A stretch of 64,000 nucleotides of DNA from Tabrizicola aquatica (GTDB lineage: Bacteria; Pseudomonadota; Alphaproteobacteria; Rhodobacterales; Rhodobacteraceae), in assembly GCF_002900975.1 (NCBI RefSeq), contig NZ_PJON01000001.1, positions 868,001-932,000 of the forward strand. Direction: 5' to 3'. A program made the translations under genes and the position numbers. Under the pieces are notes generated by a model. That model had not been told where the DNA came from. It saw only the letters and a list, made by a program, of their open reading frames with translations, and did not search any database. Positions within the stretch are counted from its first letter, which is position 1. Each line of letters begins with the position of its first letter. This document shows, piece by piece, positions 27,609 through 36,339 of this stretch.

Positions 27609-29131
27609 CAGATCATCTCCTCGGCCTTGGCAGCTTTGGCGGCCTTGTCGAGTTTCTTCTGATGGATCGCCCGGAAATCCGGCCGCAGATTGGGAGAACC
27701 TTCCCAGATGCCGGCGGTATCACCTTCGCCGACCCCTTCGAAGAAGGCCTTCATGCCCTCCATCCGGGTCTTGCCAGCGATGGCGGCGTTCACGACCTGG
27801 GCCAGGGACCCTGCCCCCGCCGGTCCCATAAGGGGCCGGGCAGAGATGAGGTTCGTGAAGTAAAGCGATGGGATTCCTTGCGCTTTCGCTGCCTGCACGA
27901 CCGGAGTGGTCCCGACGGCCAGGTCAGGCTTGAAGCCCTCCATCGCCGCAAGGTCATCCTCCAGGCTGGCCCGGAACTTGACCGCGACGCCCTTGGCCTC
28001 CAGCCAGTCCCGATCCGCCGCCGACCATTCGTTGCGCGCGCAGGCGGTGCCGACATAAGGCACATCCGCGCCACTTTCGATCAGCAGGCGGGCGACGAGG
28101 AGTTCCGAGCCTTCGTAGCCGCTCAGCGTGATCCGGCCCTTGATCGGGGTTGCCGCAAGCGCCGCCTGGATCGCAGGCCCGAAAGCATTCTGTGCCGCAG
28201 CGACCTTTTCGCCAGCAATTCCATAGGCTTCGCCGATAGCCTTCAACCAGCCCATCGTGCCATCATAGCCCACGGGCGCAGAGCCCACGACCGACCGGCC
28301 TGCCGCCTGAAACTCACGGATCGCGGCGGTGTAGAAGGGATGGATCGCTGCGACCACGCCGCAATCCAGTGCCGCATAAAGCTCCCGCCACTCGCGGCAC
28401 GGGACCACGGGACCGGCAGCCAGACCCATTGGCGCCAGCATCGCGCCGATCATCATCGGGTCGGCCGGGAACATCTCACCCAGAAGGGCGACCGTCGGAC
28501 GGTCGGACCGGCCCCGCTCGGGCGCCTGGACCGGGCCAGCCATGATTTCTTCGCGAGCATAGCGCAGCATCGCGCCGGCCAGCACGTCCTTGGCCTCGGC
28601 ATGGGTCGGCACGCCAAAGCCCGGCACGTCGATCCCGACGATGCGAACACCGTTGATCTCGCTGGGCAGCAACTTCAACGGAACACCGGAAGCCGTTGGA
28701 ACGCAAAGGTTTGTCACCACGACCGCATCATAGCGGTCGGGGTCTGCAAGCTCATGCACCGCATCGCGGATGTCCTCGAAGAGCTTGCCGGTCACCAGCG
28801 TCTCCGAGTTGAAGGGAACATAACCGACTGACCGGCGGGCACCGTAGAAATGGGAAACAAAGGTCAGGCCATAGACGCAGCAGGCGCTACCTGACAGCAC
28901 CGTCGCCACGCGCCGCATCCGCAGGCCGACGCGCAGGCTGCCGAAGGCCGGGCACATCGACTGCGGCTTGTCATGCGGGCCTTGCGGATAGTCGCGGGCA
29001 AAACCGTCAAGCAGCTCCGAGTTCCCCGCCGCCCGCGCCGCGGCCTGCATCTCGGTCCCGGCATGACAGCCAAGGCCGTCAGCGGGAAGCCCCGCTTCCG
29101 TCGCCTTGATCTGATGCCGAAGATCGCTCAT
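27608..29131 (-). CDS. bchY: Chlorophyllide a reductase subunit Y
   Basis: 507 residues. Conserved [38 protein letters not shown] and [19 protein letters not shown] supply Fe-S ligand cysteines, and [15 protein letters not shown] follows. The partner is BchZ; the ATPase is BchX. The ATG (29131) overlaps the stop of a 35-residue ORF that fills the gap to bchX. A lysine/alanine-rich C-terminus ([16 protein letters not shown]) is normal for the family. Confidence 0.97.
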   Translation of the reverse strand: MSDLRHQIKATEAGLPADGLGCHAGTEMQAAARAAGNSELLDGFARDYPQGPHDKPQSMCPAFGSLRVGLRMRRVATVLSGSACCVYGLTFVSHFYGARRSVGYVPFNSETLVTGKLFEDIRDAVHELADPDRYDAVVVTNLCVPTASGVPLKLLPSEINGVRIVGIDVPGFGVPTHAEAKDVLAGAMLRYAREEIMAGPVQAPERGRSDRPTVALLGEMFPADPMMIGAMLAPMGLAAGPVVPCREWRELYAALDCGVVAAIHPFYTAAIREFQAAGRSVVGSAPVGYDGTMGWLKAIGEAYGIAGEKVAAAQNAFGPAIQAALAATPIKGRITLSGYEGSELLVARLLIESGADVPYVGTACARNEWSAADRDWLEAKGVAVKFRASLEDDLAAMEGFKPDLAVGTTPVVQAAKAQGIPSLYFTNLISARPLMGPAGAGSLAQVVNAAIAGKTRMEGMKAFFEGVGEGDTAGIWEGSPNLRPDFRAIHQKKLDKAAKAAKAEEMI

Positions 29132-29235
29132 TCTGCTTTAGCCTTGTCTTGCATGCCGTTGGCTTGCATGGATTTCTTCTTACCAAGAACGGCCAGGGCG
29201 CGGTCGAAGTCGTGCAGGCGATCCAGGTCAAGCAT
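29128..29235 (-). CDS. Possible 35-residue small protein between bchX and bchY
   Basis: The frame starts at ATG 29235 inside the last codons of bchX (8-nt overlap) and ends at a TGA overlapping the bchY ATG (ATGA), so it exactly fills the 96-bp gap. The N-terminus [20 protein letters not shown] could form an amphipathic helix, followed by a polar Gln/Lys-rich tail. No Shine-Dalgarno separate from bchX sequence is evident; translation would be by coupling. I know of no described homologue. It may be a real microprotein or only a coupling leader. Confidence 0.45.
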   Translation of the reverse strand: MLDLDRLHDFDRALAVLGKKKSMQANGMQDKAKAE

Positions 29236-30229
29236 TGTCGTAGACCACTTCCAGAGAGGGCTTCACGGCCGCGTTCTTGCCGCGCATGTCCGCGTCCGAG
29301 GCCGGCGTCAGGACGAAATCCGCGCCCGTCGTCTCGGCGCTGAACAGGCTTAGCAGGCCGTCCTGCGACAGGGGTTTCGGGCGCACCGGGGGGGCAATTG
29401 CCACCGCCTCGCCAAGGCTGGCGAAAAGCGGGCCCCACTCGCTGTCATAGCTGCCAACGATCTGATAATTCGCCGATTTCTTGCGCAGATCGTCGTTCTG
29501 GGGGATCGCGGCAAGGACCGGAATTCCCGCCACCTCGGCAAAGGCCGCAGCCTCGCCGGTGCCGTCGTCCTTGTTGATCACCAGCCCCGCGATGCCGACA
29601 TTGCCGCCCAGCTTGCGGAAGTATTCCACCGCCGAGCAGACGTTGTTCGCCACATACAGTGACTGCAGGTCGTTCGAGGCGACCAGGATCACCTTCTGCG
29701 CCATGTCGCGGGCGATCGGCAGGCCGAACCCGCCACAGACCACGTCGCCCAGAAAATCCAGCAGCACATAGTCAAAGTCCCAGTCATGGAACCCAAGCTT
29801 TTCAAGCAGTTCAAAGCCGTGGATGATCCCGCGCCCACCGCAGCCGCGGCCAACTTCCGGCCCGCCCAGTTCCATCGCGAAGACACCGCCACGCTTGAAG
29901 CAGACGTCACCGATCTTGACCTCTTCCCCGGCCAGCTTCTTGCGGGTCGAGGTTTCGATGATCGTCGGGCAGGCCTTGCCGCCGAAGAGAAGCGAGGTCG
30001 TGTCGGATTTCGGGTCGCAGCCGATCAGCAGCACGCGCTTGCCCATCTCGGCCATCATGTGGCTCAGGTTGGCCAGCGTGAAGGATTTGCCGATCCCGCC
30101 CTTGCCGTAGATCGCGATGATCTGTGTCTTTTTCGACGGCGGGTCCTGCGGGATCTCCAGCGTCGGCTCTTCATGCGCCTCGTCGCGGAGGCGGGTCGCG
30201 AAGTCCTTCAGATTCGGAACGTCGTTCAT
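29228..30229 (-). CDS. bchX: Chlorophyllide a reductase iron protein BchX
   Basis: 333 residues, NifH-like. The P-loop is [20 protein letters not shown], followed by [15 protein letters not shown]. Cluster-ligand cysteines lie in [13 protein letters not shown] and [14 protein letters not shown]. It is the ATP-dependent electron donor to BchYZ. The start overlaps the bchC stop (ATGA at 30226-30229). Confidence 0.97.
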   Translation of the reverse strand: MNDVPNLKDFATRLRDEAHEEPTLEIPQDPPSKKTQIIAIYGKGGIGKSFTLANLSHMMAEMGKRVLLIGCDPKSDTTSLLFGGKACPTIIETSTRKKLAGEEVKIGDVCFKRGGVFAMELGGPEVGRGCGGRGIIHGFELLEKLGFHDWDFDYVLLDFLGDVVCGGFGLPIARDMAQKVILVASNDLQSLYVANNVCSAVEYFRKLGGNVGIAGLVINKDDGTGEAAAFAEVAGIPVLAAIPQNDDLRKKSANYQIVGSYDSEWGPLFASLGEAVAIAPPVRPKPLSQDGLLSLFSAETTGADFVLTPASDADMRGKNAAVKPSLEVVYDNA

Positions 30230-31170
30230 GCCTGACCTTTCCAGTCGAGGATCATTTTCAGACAGCCCGCATCGGTGAAGGCCGTCTCATAGGCCGCGCC
30301 AGCCTCGGCCGCGGGGCGGGTGTGGGTAATCAGGCCGGCCAGTGACAGCGCGCCACTTTCGATCAGCGCGCGGGTGGCGGTCAGGTCGTCCGGCTGCCAT
30401 TCGCTGGCGATGCGGAGGCGTGCTTCCTTCATGAAGGCGGGCGGGAAGGCGAAGGCGACAGGCTCGGTATAAAAGCCGGCCAGAACGATCTCGCCGCCCT
30501 TGGCCAGGCGCATGATCAGCTGGTCGAGCAGGCCCTTGGCGCCGGATGCATCATAAATCGCGCGATAGTCGCGGCGCGGATCATCCTCGGGGGCGATCAC
30601 GCTGTATCCCTCGGCGCCGTCGCGACGCGTGGGGTCAATCTCCCAGACTGTCGGGGGCTTGCCGCCCGCAGCGACGGTCAGGCGGGCCAGAAGGCGGCCC
30701 AGGGTGCCGTGGCCGACGATCAGGTCTGGCAACGCGGTATTGAATCCAGCCAGCGCATGACGGGCGGTTGCGGCCAGCGCCAGAAGCGCACCCTCGGCCG
30801 CCATGCCGGCGTCGATCCGCGCCACCCGTGCAGCCTTGGTCACCAGATGGCGTGAGGCCCCGCCGAAAAGGCCGCGAACATTGCCGGCAAAGCAGTTTGC
30901 GCCGGGGACAAAAACGGTCTCGCCGACGCGGAAGCCGCTGTCCGGCCCCGCCTCGACCACTTCGCCCGCGGCCTCATAGCCGGGGACCAGCGGATAGCCC
31001 ATGCCCGGAAAGGGTGGCATCGTGCCAGACCAGAACAGCTTTTCGGTGCCGGTGGAAATGCCCGAGTGATCGACGCGGACCACCAGGTCCTCGGCCCCCG
31101 GGGCGATCAGGTCCAGGGCCTCAAGCCCCAGGTTCCGCGCCCCATGAAGGATAACCGCCGTCGTCTGCAC
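30226..31170 (-). CDS. bchC: Bacteriochlorophyllide a dehydrogenase (3-hydroxyethyl oxidation)
   Basis: 314 residues, MDR-like fold. The N-terminal segment [20 protein letters not shown] and the nucleotide-binding region [19 protein letters not shown] are typical of BchC. It oxidises the C3 hydroxyethyl group to acetyl, the last ring modification before bacteriochlorophyllide a. The start is GTG 31170 with GGGGGATAAG upstream. It is the first gene of the bchCXYZ-puf superoperon and lies behind two PpsR-type sites. Confidence 0.95.
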   Translation of the reverse strand: MQTTAVILHGARNLGLEALDLIAPGAEDLVVRVDHSGISTGTEKLFWSGTMPPFPGMGYPLVPGYEAAGEVVEAGPDSGFRVGETVFVPGANCFAGNVRGLFGGASRHLVTKAARVARIDAGMAAEGALLALAATARHALAGFNTALPDLIVGHGTLGRLLARLTVAAGGKPPTVWEIDPTRRDGAEGYSVIAPEDDPRRDYRAIYDASGAKGLLDQLIMRLAKGGEIVLAGFYTEPVAFAFPPAFMKEARLRIASEWQPDDLTATRALIESGALSLAGLITHTRPAAEAGAAYETAFTDAGCLKMILDWKGQA

Positions 31171-31224
31171 GTCTTATCCCCCTGGGAGTACCGCTACGAC
31201 CGCCTGGCCGCTCGTCGCCCTTGA

Positions 31225-31268
31225 TGTAAGTTTAAGCTTACAATCGGTGGTGTCAATTTAATTAGACA
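31225..31268. promoter_or_regulatory. Tandem PpsR/CrtJ-type sites before bchC
   Basis: TGTAAGTTTAAGCTTACA (31225-31242, a perfect palindrome) and TGTCAATTTAATTAGACA (31251-31268) both fit TGT-N12-ACA, with an 8-bp spacer. This arrangement is the established target of the aerobic/high-light repressor PpsR (CrtJ) in front of bchC. The second site includes the crtF stop codon. Repression of the bch-puf superoperon under oxygen is the expected outcome. Confidence 0.92.
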
Positions 31269-32379
31269 CTTTTCCGTGCGGAATCTCGTCCCGGCGCCCG
31301 ACAAGCACCGAAGTGACGAAGGGGCGCAGGGTTTTCGCCCCGGAATTGACCCGGAATCCGGCCGTCTGCATCAGCGCCACGATCTCGGTGGCCGATCGGG
31401 TGCGGCCGGTCTGCATCGCCAGGGTGTAAACTGCAAAGTACACATCCGTCGCAGGATCGGGCTGCGTCCCGCCGGACATGGGTTCCGAGACGATCAGCCG
31501 ACCGCCAGGTGGCAGGGCAGCGTGACAGGCGGAAAGCAGTCCCGCAACCGTCGCGTCAGCGTGGTCATACAGCACCCGGACCAGGCTGATCGCATCGGCG
31601 CCCCGGGGCAGCGGGTCCTGGCGAAAGCTGCCGGGCACCACCGCGACCTGCGGCGGCACACGGGCACCGGCGACCACCACGGGCAGATCGAACAGCGTCA
31701 GGCGCAGCGCGGGATGGGCCATGGCAACGGCCGAGAGGAAGGCCCCGGTCCCGCCACCCACGTCGATCAGATGGCTGACGCCGCGCAAGGACACCAGGCG
31801 CAAGGTATCCTCGGCCACCAGGGCCTGGCTTTCGGCCATCAGACGCGAATAGCGCGCGGCCGTAGCCGCATCGCCGCCGCCAAAGACATAGGGCCAGAAC
31901 CCCGCCAGTTCCGGCTGGGTTTCGCCCCGGAAAAACGCAACCGGATCAACCAGATCGCGGTAAAGCACCGGATGGTGGCGCACCATCCCCTCCAGCCCCG
32001 GCACCGCCAGGAAGGCCGCGCCGCGCGTGGTCAACTGCCATTGGCCGCGCCGCTGCTTCATCAGCCTCAGCCCGGCCCCGGCCTGCGCCAGGATCTGCAT
32101 CCGGTCCCCCGGCACCCCGGCCATCCGCGCCAGCGTGGCGGTATCCGCCGCCCCTTCGGCCAGCCTGTGCAGCACCCGCAACTCGACCAGCGCCAGCAGC
32201 GCCTGCGAGCGGACAAAGCCCGAGACGACCTCGAACAGCGCCGCCCCCTCGGCCTGCGCGATCTGGCGCAGACCCGGCACCCGCGCGCACAGCCGGTGGA
32301 ACCAGCCCTGCCCCGCCAGCCGCGCGGCCCAGCCGGGGCCTGTGCCCACGGGCGCGCCCGGCATGTCCGTCTCGGTCAT
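31258..32379 (-). CDS. crtF: Demethylspheroidene O-methyltransferase
   Basis: 373 residues, class-I SAM methyltransferase. The SAM motif is [17 protein letters not shown] (about residue 210), followed by [12 protein letters not shown]. The catalytic region is [13 protein letters not shown]. The N-terminal dimerisation helices include [17 protein letters not shown]. It methylates the 1-hydroxyl of demethylspheroidene in the spheroidene branch. It overlaps crtE by 4 bp, and its stop codon is embedded in a PpsR-type site. Confidence 0.95.
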   Translation of the reverse strand: MTETDMPGAPVGTGPGWAARLAGQGWFHRLCARVPGLRQIAQAEGAALFEVVSGFVRSQALLALVELRVLHRLAEGAADTATLARMAGVPGDRMQILAQAGAGLRLMKQRRGQWQLTTRGAAFLAVPGLEGMVRHHPVLYRDLVDPVAFFRGETQPELAGFWPYVFGGGDAATAARYSRLMAESQALVAEDTLRLVSLRGVSHLIDVGGGTGAFLSAVAMAHPALRLTLFDLPVVVAGARVPPQVAVVPGSFRQDPLPRGADAISLVRVLYDHADATVAGLLSACHAALPPGGRLIVSEPMSGGTQPDPATDVYFAVYTLAMQTGRTRSATEIVALMQTAGFRVNSGAKTLRPFVTSVLVGRRDEIPHGKVSN

Positions 32380-33269
32380 TTCGCGGCCGCGACCTGCGCG
32401 GCCAGGTCTACCGGCGTGAGACGCTCGGCATAGGCGCGGACCAGGCGGGCCAACTGCGCCTCGCCCGGACAGGCCGGGATCGAGGCGATGGCCCCGCCCA
32501 GGATATCCTTCAGATGCCGGACCGCGCCCGCGACGCCCATCACGGCCACCGCATTCGGGCGTCCGTTCACAGCGTCCTGCCCGGCAGGCTTGCCCGTCAC
32601 TTCGGCCGGCAACAGCGCGTCCTTCAGGTCATCCGCGACCTGGAACGCCTCGCCAATCCGGGCGCCAAGTTCTTCCCAAGGCTCCGGCTCTTGACCCGCC
32701 GCCACGGCACCCATTTGCGTTGCCGCGATGAACAATGCACCCGTTTTGGCACGATGATAGGCGCGCAGGTTGACAACCGGCTCGCTTTCCCAGCCCTGCC
32801 CGGCGCAGATCCCGCCCGGCATCCCGCCCCGCTGCGCCAGGATTCGGACCTGGCGCATGGCCCGGTCCGGCGCTTCGGCAGCGTTGCGGGCCAGCATCTC
32901 GAAGGCCAGCAGGATCAGACTGTCCCCCGCCAGGATCGCCACCGGCTCGCCAAAGGCGCGGTGGACCGAAGGCCGCCCGCGCCGGGTGTCGGCATTGTCA
33001 AAGGCGGGCAGGTCGTCATGGACCAGGCTTGCGCAATGGATCAACTCCAGCGCGGCGGCCGAGGCACTGGCAAGCCCCGGGCGGTCATCGCCACAGGCCA
33101 TTGCCACCGACAAAAGAATCGTCGGCCGGATCCGCGCGCCGCCCGACATCACTGCCAGATCCAGCGCCGAGGACAGCCGCAACGGCACCTGGTCGACGGG
33201 CAGATGCAAGCCCTGCCCTACCTGCATCGCCTCGGTCAGCGCAGCCTCGATTCGGGTGGAAAGCTCCAT
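32376..33269 (-). CDS. crtE: Geranylgeranyl diphosphate synthase
   Basis: 297 residues, trans-prenyltransferase. The first aspartate-rich motif is [15 protein letters not shown] (about residue 84), the second is FQVADDLKD, and [18 protein letters not shown] precedes them. It makes the C20 precursor for carotenoids and for the phytyl/geranylgeranyl tail. It is transcribed with crtF away from crtD, from a shared regulatory region. Confidence 0.95.
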   Translation of the reverse strand: MELSTRIEAALTEAMQVGQGLHLPVDQVPLRLSSALDLAVMSGGARIRPTILLSVAMACGDDRPGLASASAAALELIHCASLVHDDLPAFDNADTRRGRPSVHRAFGEPVAILAGDSLILLAFEMLARNAAEAPDRAMRQVRILAQRGGMPGGICAGQGWESEPVVNLRAYHRAKTGALFIAATQMGAVAAGQEPEPWEELGARIGEAFQVADDLKDALLPAEVTGKPAGQDAVNGRPNAVAVMGVAGAVRHLKDILGGAIASIPACPGEAQLARLVRAYAERLTPVDLAAQVAAAK

Positions 33270-33326
33270 CTCATACCTCGCGGGATCGGTCCGACCCGGG
33301 GGCAGTCTGGCACCGGCAACGCAAAG

Positions 33327-33368
33327 TGTAAACTGAAACTTACATATAGCTGACGATCCAGGTTGACA
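33327..33368. promoter_or_regulatory. PpsR/CrtJ-type site pair between crtE and crtD
   Basis: TGTAAACTGAAACTTACA (33327-33344) is a full TGT-N12-ACA match. TGACGATCCAGGTTGACA (33351-33368) is a degenerate second copy that keeps the gACA half but has TGA in place of TGT, with a 6-bp spacer. They lie in the 127-bp divergent region and can control both crtEF and crtDC. The second site is less certain. Confidence 0.75.
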
Positions 33369-33396
33369 TATCCCCCGCCAAGGCCAGACTGGCCCG

Positions 33397-34962
33397 ATGC
33401 AGATGGACAGCGCAGAGGTGGTGGTGATCGGGGCCGGGATGGGTGGCCTTGCGGCAGCGATTCAGCTGGCGGCCGGCGGCGCGCGCGTCACCGTGGTCGA
33501 GGCGCAGGCCTATCCCGGCGGCAAGATGCGGGCCCTTGCCTCGGCGGCCGGGCCGGTCGATGCCGGCCCGACGGTGCTGACCCTGCGCGCGGTGTTCGAT
33601 GACCTTTTTGCCCTTGCTGGCGAAAGGCTTGACGACCACCTGACCCTTCTGCCGCAACCCATCCTTGCCCGGCACTGGTGGCCCGATGGCAGCCGGCTGG
33701 ACCTGACCGGGACGCGCGAAACCGATGCCCACGCCATCGCCGATTTCGCCTCACCGGCCGAGGCGCGGGCCTTTCGCCGCTTCGACGCCTTGGCCCAGGG
33801 CCTTTATGACGCTTTCGACGCCCCGGTCATGCGCGCGCCGCAGCCACAATTCCTGCCCATCCTGCGCGCCGTGGCCGGGCGCCCGGCATTGTGGCCGGCG
33901 CTGCTGCCGGGCCGCACGCTTGCTGGCCTTCTCCGCCATCAGTTCCGCGACCCGCGCCTGGTCCAGCTCTTCGCGCGCTATGCGACCTATGTCGGGGGGC
34001 GGCCCGACCACTCGCCAGCGGTGCTGGCGCTGATCTGGCGGGCCGAGGCGGCGGGCGTCTGGGCCGTACAGGGCGGGATGCACCGCCTGGCCGAGGCGCT
34101 GGCCGCACTGGCCGGGCGGCTGGGGGTGCGGCTGCGCTATGGCGCGCGGGCGCGGCGGATCGTCCGGCAGGGCGGCCGGGTCAGCGGCGTGCAACTGGAC
34201 AGCGGCGAGACCCTGCCCTGCGCCGCCTGCATCCACGCCGGCGACCCCGCTGCCCTGACCGGCGGCCTGATGGGCGAGGGGCTGGAGTCAGCACTCCCCG
34301 CCACCGCCACGACCCCGCGCAGCCTGTCGGCCTGGGTCTGGTCCTTCGCCGCCACCCCGCAGGGACCGCTGGCCGCCGACCTGATCCACCACAACGTCTT
34401 TTTCCCCCAGGACACCGCGCAGGAATTCGGCCCGATCGGTGCCGGGAACATGCCCGAGACGCCGACGCTTTACCTCTGCGCCGAGGACCGCGCCGGGGGC
34501 GTGCCGCCGACGGGGCCCGAGCGGTTCGAGATCATCGTCAACGCGCCTGCGGGCCGTGCCGACCAGCCAGAGGACTTTGCCCGATGCATGACGCGCACCT
34601 TCCAGACCCTGCGCCGGATGGGGCTGAGTTTCAGCCCCGAACCGGATCGCGCGGGCCTGACCACGCCGGCGATGCTGGAGCGGCTGTTTCCGGGCTCGGG
34701 CGGGGCGATCTACGGCCGCAGCCCGGAGGGGAGCTTCGCAGCCTTCGCCCGGCCCCCGGCCAGGACCAGGATGCCGGGGCTGTACCTGGCGGGCGGGGGG
34801 GCGCATCCGGGGGCTGGGGTGCCGATGGCGGCGCTCTCCGGCCAGCACGCGGCCCAGGCGGTGGTCGCGGACCTGACTTCTCGATCCGGGTGGACCCGGA
34901 CGGCTATGCCTGGTGGTACCTCGACGCGGTCGCCGACGACGGGGTCCGCGCGCTTTCGGTGA
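33397..34962 (+). CDS. crtD: Hydroxyneurosporene (methoxyneurosporene) desaturase
   Basis: 521 residues, CrtI-type flavoprotein. The N-terminal FAD fold is VVVIGAGMGGLAAAIQLAAG and the family motif is AYPGGKMRALASAAG. The C-terminal signature is GLYLAGGGAHPGAGVPMAAL. It introduces the 3,4 double bond in the spheroidene pathway. A second ATG lies at 33403. The C-terminus after AVVADL runs about 30 residues (Ser/Thr/Arg-rich) into the crtC reading region and looks unlike the usual ending, so a lost stop or a sequencing indel near 34870 is possible. Confidence 0.92.
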   Translation: MQMDSAEVVVIGAGMGGLAAAIQLAAGGARVTVVEAQAYPGGKMRALASAAGPVDAGPTVLTLRAVFDDLFALAGERLDDHLTLLPQPILARHWWPDGSRLDLTGTRETDAHAIADFASPAEARAFRRFDALAQGLYDAFDAPVMRAPQPQFLPILRAVAGRPALWPALLPGRTLAGLLRHQFRDPRLVQLFARYATYVGGRPDHSPAVLALIWRAEAAGVWAVQGGMHRLAEALAALAGRLGVRLRYGARARRIVRQGGRVSGVQLDSGETLPCAACIHAGDPAALTGGLMGEGLESALPATATTPRSLSAWVWSFAATPQGPLAADLIHHNVFFPQDTAQEFGPIGAGNMPETPTLYLCAEDRAGGVPPTGPERFEIIVNAPAGRADQPEDFARCMTRTFQTLRRMGLSFSPEPDRAGLTTPAMLERLFPGSGGAIYGRSPEGSFAAFARPPARTRMPGLYLAGGGAHPGAGVPMAALSGQHAAQAVVADLTSRSGWTRTAMPGGTSTRSPTTGSARFR

Positions 34963-35798
34963 TCGGGTTCATCGGCTCGGTCTTCTCGCCCTGGTATGCC
35001 TGGTCGGGGCGGAAAGAGCCGCAGAACCACGTCTGCCTGAACGTCGCCACCTACGGGCCGGGGGGCAGGTTCACGATGACCGACCGGGGCCGGGGCGCGC
35101 TGCGGCAGGCGCCGGACCGGCTGCAGATCGGGCCGTCCTCGATGACCTGGACCGGCCGCGAGCTGGTGGTGGAGATCGACGAGATCTCGGGCCCGCCGAT
35201 CATCAGCCGGGTGCAGGGAACGATCACCCTGACCCCCGCCGCGCTGACCGGGGTCGAGGCGCGGCTGACCCCGGACGGAACCCACAGCTGGCGCCCCTTC
35301 GCCCCCATCGCGCGGGTCAAGGTCGACCTCTCGCAGGGTCACCGCTGGGAGGGGCACGGCTATTGGGACGCGAATTTCGGCACCGCCGCGGTGGAGCGGG
35401 ACTTCCGGTTCTGGACCTGGGGGCGCTTTCCGCTGGCCGACCGGACCGTCTGCTTCTACGACGCCACCCGCGCCGACGGGTCGGTCCTGGCCCTGGGGGT
35501 CGAGGTTGACCGGCAGGGCGAGGTCCGCGAAATCGACCCGCCCCCCCTCACCCGATTTCCGCGCAGCCGCTGGGGGGTCCGGCGCGAGACGCGGGGGGAT
35601 CCGGGCTGCCAGCCGAGGCAGAAGATGAGCCTCCTGGACGCCCCCTTCTATTCCCGCGCCCTGGTCGAGACCCGGATCGGCGGCGAGACCAGCCTGGGGG
35701 TCCACGAGGCGCTGGATCTGACCCGCTATGCCCGGCCCTGGCTGAAACCGATGATCGCCTTCCGGGTGCCGCGGCGGGCGGGGTGGAGTTTCGGCTGA
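34890..35798 (+). CDS. crtC: Hydroxyneurosporene synthase (acyclic carotenoid 1,2-hydratase)
   Basis: About 302 residues. It is recognised from DPDGYAWWYLDAVADDG and IGFIGSVFSPWYAWSGR near the N-terminus and from FNFGTA-type and RDFRFWTWGRFPLADRTVCF segments. It adds water to the C1-C2 bond of neurosporene or lycopene. No ATG exists at the expected position. GTG 34890 is the only start codon near the conserved N-terminus, and homology seems to begin a few codons before it (PDFSIRV). It overlaps the crtD frame by 73 bp. The usual followers tspO, crtB, crtI and crtA are absent; tRNA genes come next. Confidence 0.88.
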   Translation: MDPDGYAWWYLDAVADDGVRALSVIGFIGSVFSPWYAWSGRKEPQNHVCLNVATYGPGGRFTMTDRGRGALRQAPDRLQIGPSSMTWTGRELVVEIDEISGPPIISRVQGTITLTPAALTGVEARLTPDGTHSWRPFAPIARVKVDLSQGHRWEGHGYWDANFGTAAVERDFRFWTWGRFPLADRTVCFYDATRADGSVLALGVEVDRQGEVREIDPPPLTRFPRSRWGVRRETRGDPGCQPRQKMSLLDAPFYSRALVETRIGGETSLGVHEALDLTRYARPWLKPMIAFRVPRRAGWSFG

Positions 35799-35799
35799 C

Positions 35800-35814
35800 T
35801 GTCCACGGTGGACA
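35800..35814. promoter_or_regulatory. 15-bp dyad TGTCCAC-G-GTGGACA
   Basis: A perfect 7+7 inverted repeat with one central base, 1 bp after the crtC stop. It is the same dyad as at 9719-9733 apart from the centre. Its position after a gene, facing tRNA genes on the other strand, gives no obvious controlled promoter. The remaining sequence to 35951 shows nothing I can name. Confidence 0.45.
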
Positions 35815-35951
35815 TTTCGGAAGAGTGTAATGTTGCCAATGCCTTGGCGAAAGCTGTTTACCCTTTCTTAACCCGTCCCCGTCGCCGCGTCGGAAGAACG
35901 GGCCCGCGAAGGCACGGTTTGGGCGGGCCGCAAGACATGGGTGCGGGGGAC

Positions 35952-36027
35952 TGGTGGGCGGTGAGGGACTCGAACCCCCGACATTCTCGGTGTAAACGAG
36001 ACGCTCTACCAACTGAGCTAACCGCCC
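35952..36027 (-). tRNA. tRNA-Val (anticodon UAC)
   Basis: A full cloverleaf reads on the minus strand. The acceptor is GGGCGGT paired with ACCGCCC, followed by A and an encoded CCA. The anticodon stem TCTCG/CGAGA encloses the loop TTTACAC (anticodon TAC), and the T-arm is GGGGGTTCGAGTCCC. 76 nt including CCA. Confidence 0.97.
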
Positions 36028-36140
36028 CTGCCCGACCCCTAACCTGTTCCGGGCGGGCAATGCAAGAGCGGGCATCGCAGGACATGGGCAGGGACTTGAA
36101 CATCTGGTCGCTGCGCCGCGGAGGTGCGTCCAGGTGGGGC

Positions 36141-36184
36141 CAAATTCCTTCGAAGGAATTTGCAAAAGTCTTTCAAGACTTTTG
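36141..36184. repeat. Dual-palindrome intergenic repeat, copy 1
   Basis: Hairpin A is a 22-bp perfect palindrome (36141-36162; half CAAATTCCTTC). Hairpin B has arms CAAAAGTCTT / AAGACTTTTG (36163-36184) with a 2-nt loop. Flanks are GGGGC on the left and GGTCC on the right. The same two-hairpin module, with related arms and flanks, recurs at 47762-47810 and 57652-57697. Between the two tRNA-Val genes it could stop transcription in either direction. Confidence 0.8.
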
Positions 36185-36214
36185 GTCCAGGTGACCAAGG
36201 CAGCGCCAAAAGCA

Positions 36215-36244
36215 CGAAAGCGCGCCACGAGGGGCGCGCTTTCG
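36215..36244 (-). terminator. Terminator of the HU-like/tRNA-Val unit
   Basis: On the minus strand CGAAAGCGCGCC and GGCGCGCTTTCG form a 12-bp perfect stem with a 6-nt loop, followed by TGCTTTTGG. It begins 7 bp after the 3' end of tRNA-Val(CAC). Confidence 0.75.
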
Positions 36245-36251
36245 GCTATGA

Positions 36252-36326
36252 TGGTGGGCGATAACGGATTTGAACCGCTGACATCTTCGATGTGAACGAA
36301 GCGCTCTACCGCTGAGCTAATCGCCC
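36252..36326 (-). tRNA. tRNA-Val (anticodon CAC)
   Basis: A cloverleaf reads on the minus strand. The acceptor is GGGCGAT/ATCGCCC followed by A and an encoded CCA. The anticodon stem CTTCG/CGAAG encloses the loop TTCACAT (anticodon CAC), and the T-arm is GCGGTTCAAATCCG. 75 nt. It lies 13 bp after the HU-like gene and is probably co-transcribed with it. Confidence 0.96.
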
Positions 36327-36339
36327 GATGCGGAGGCTT

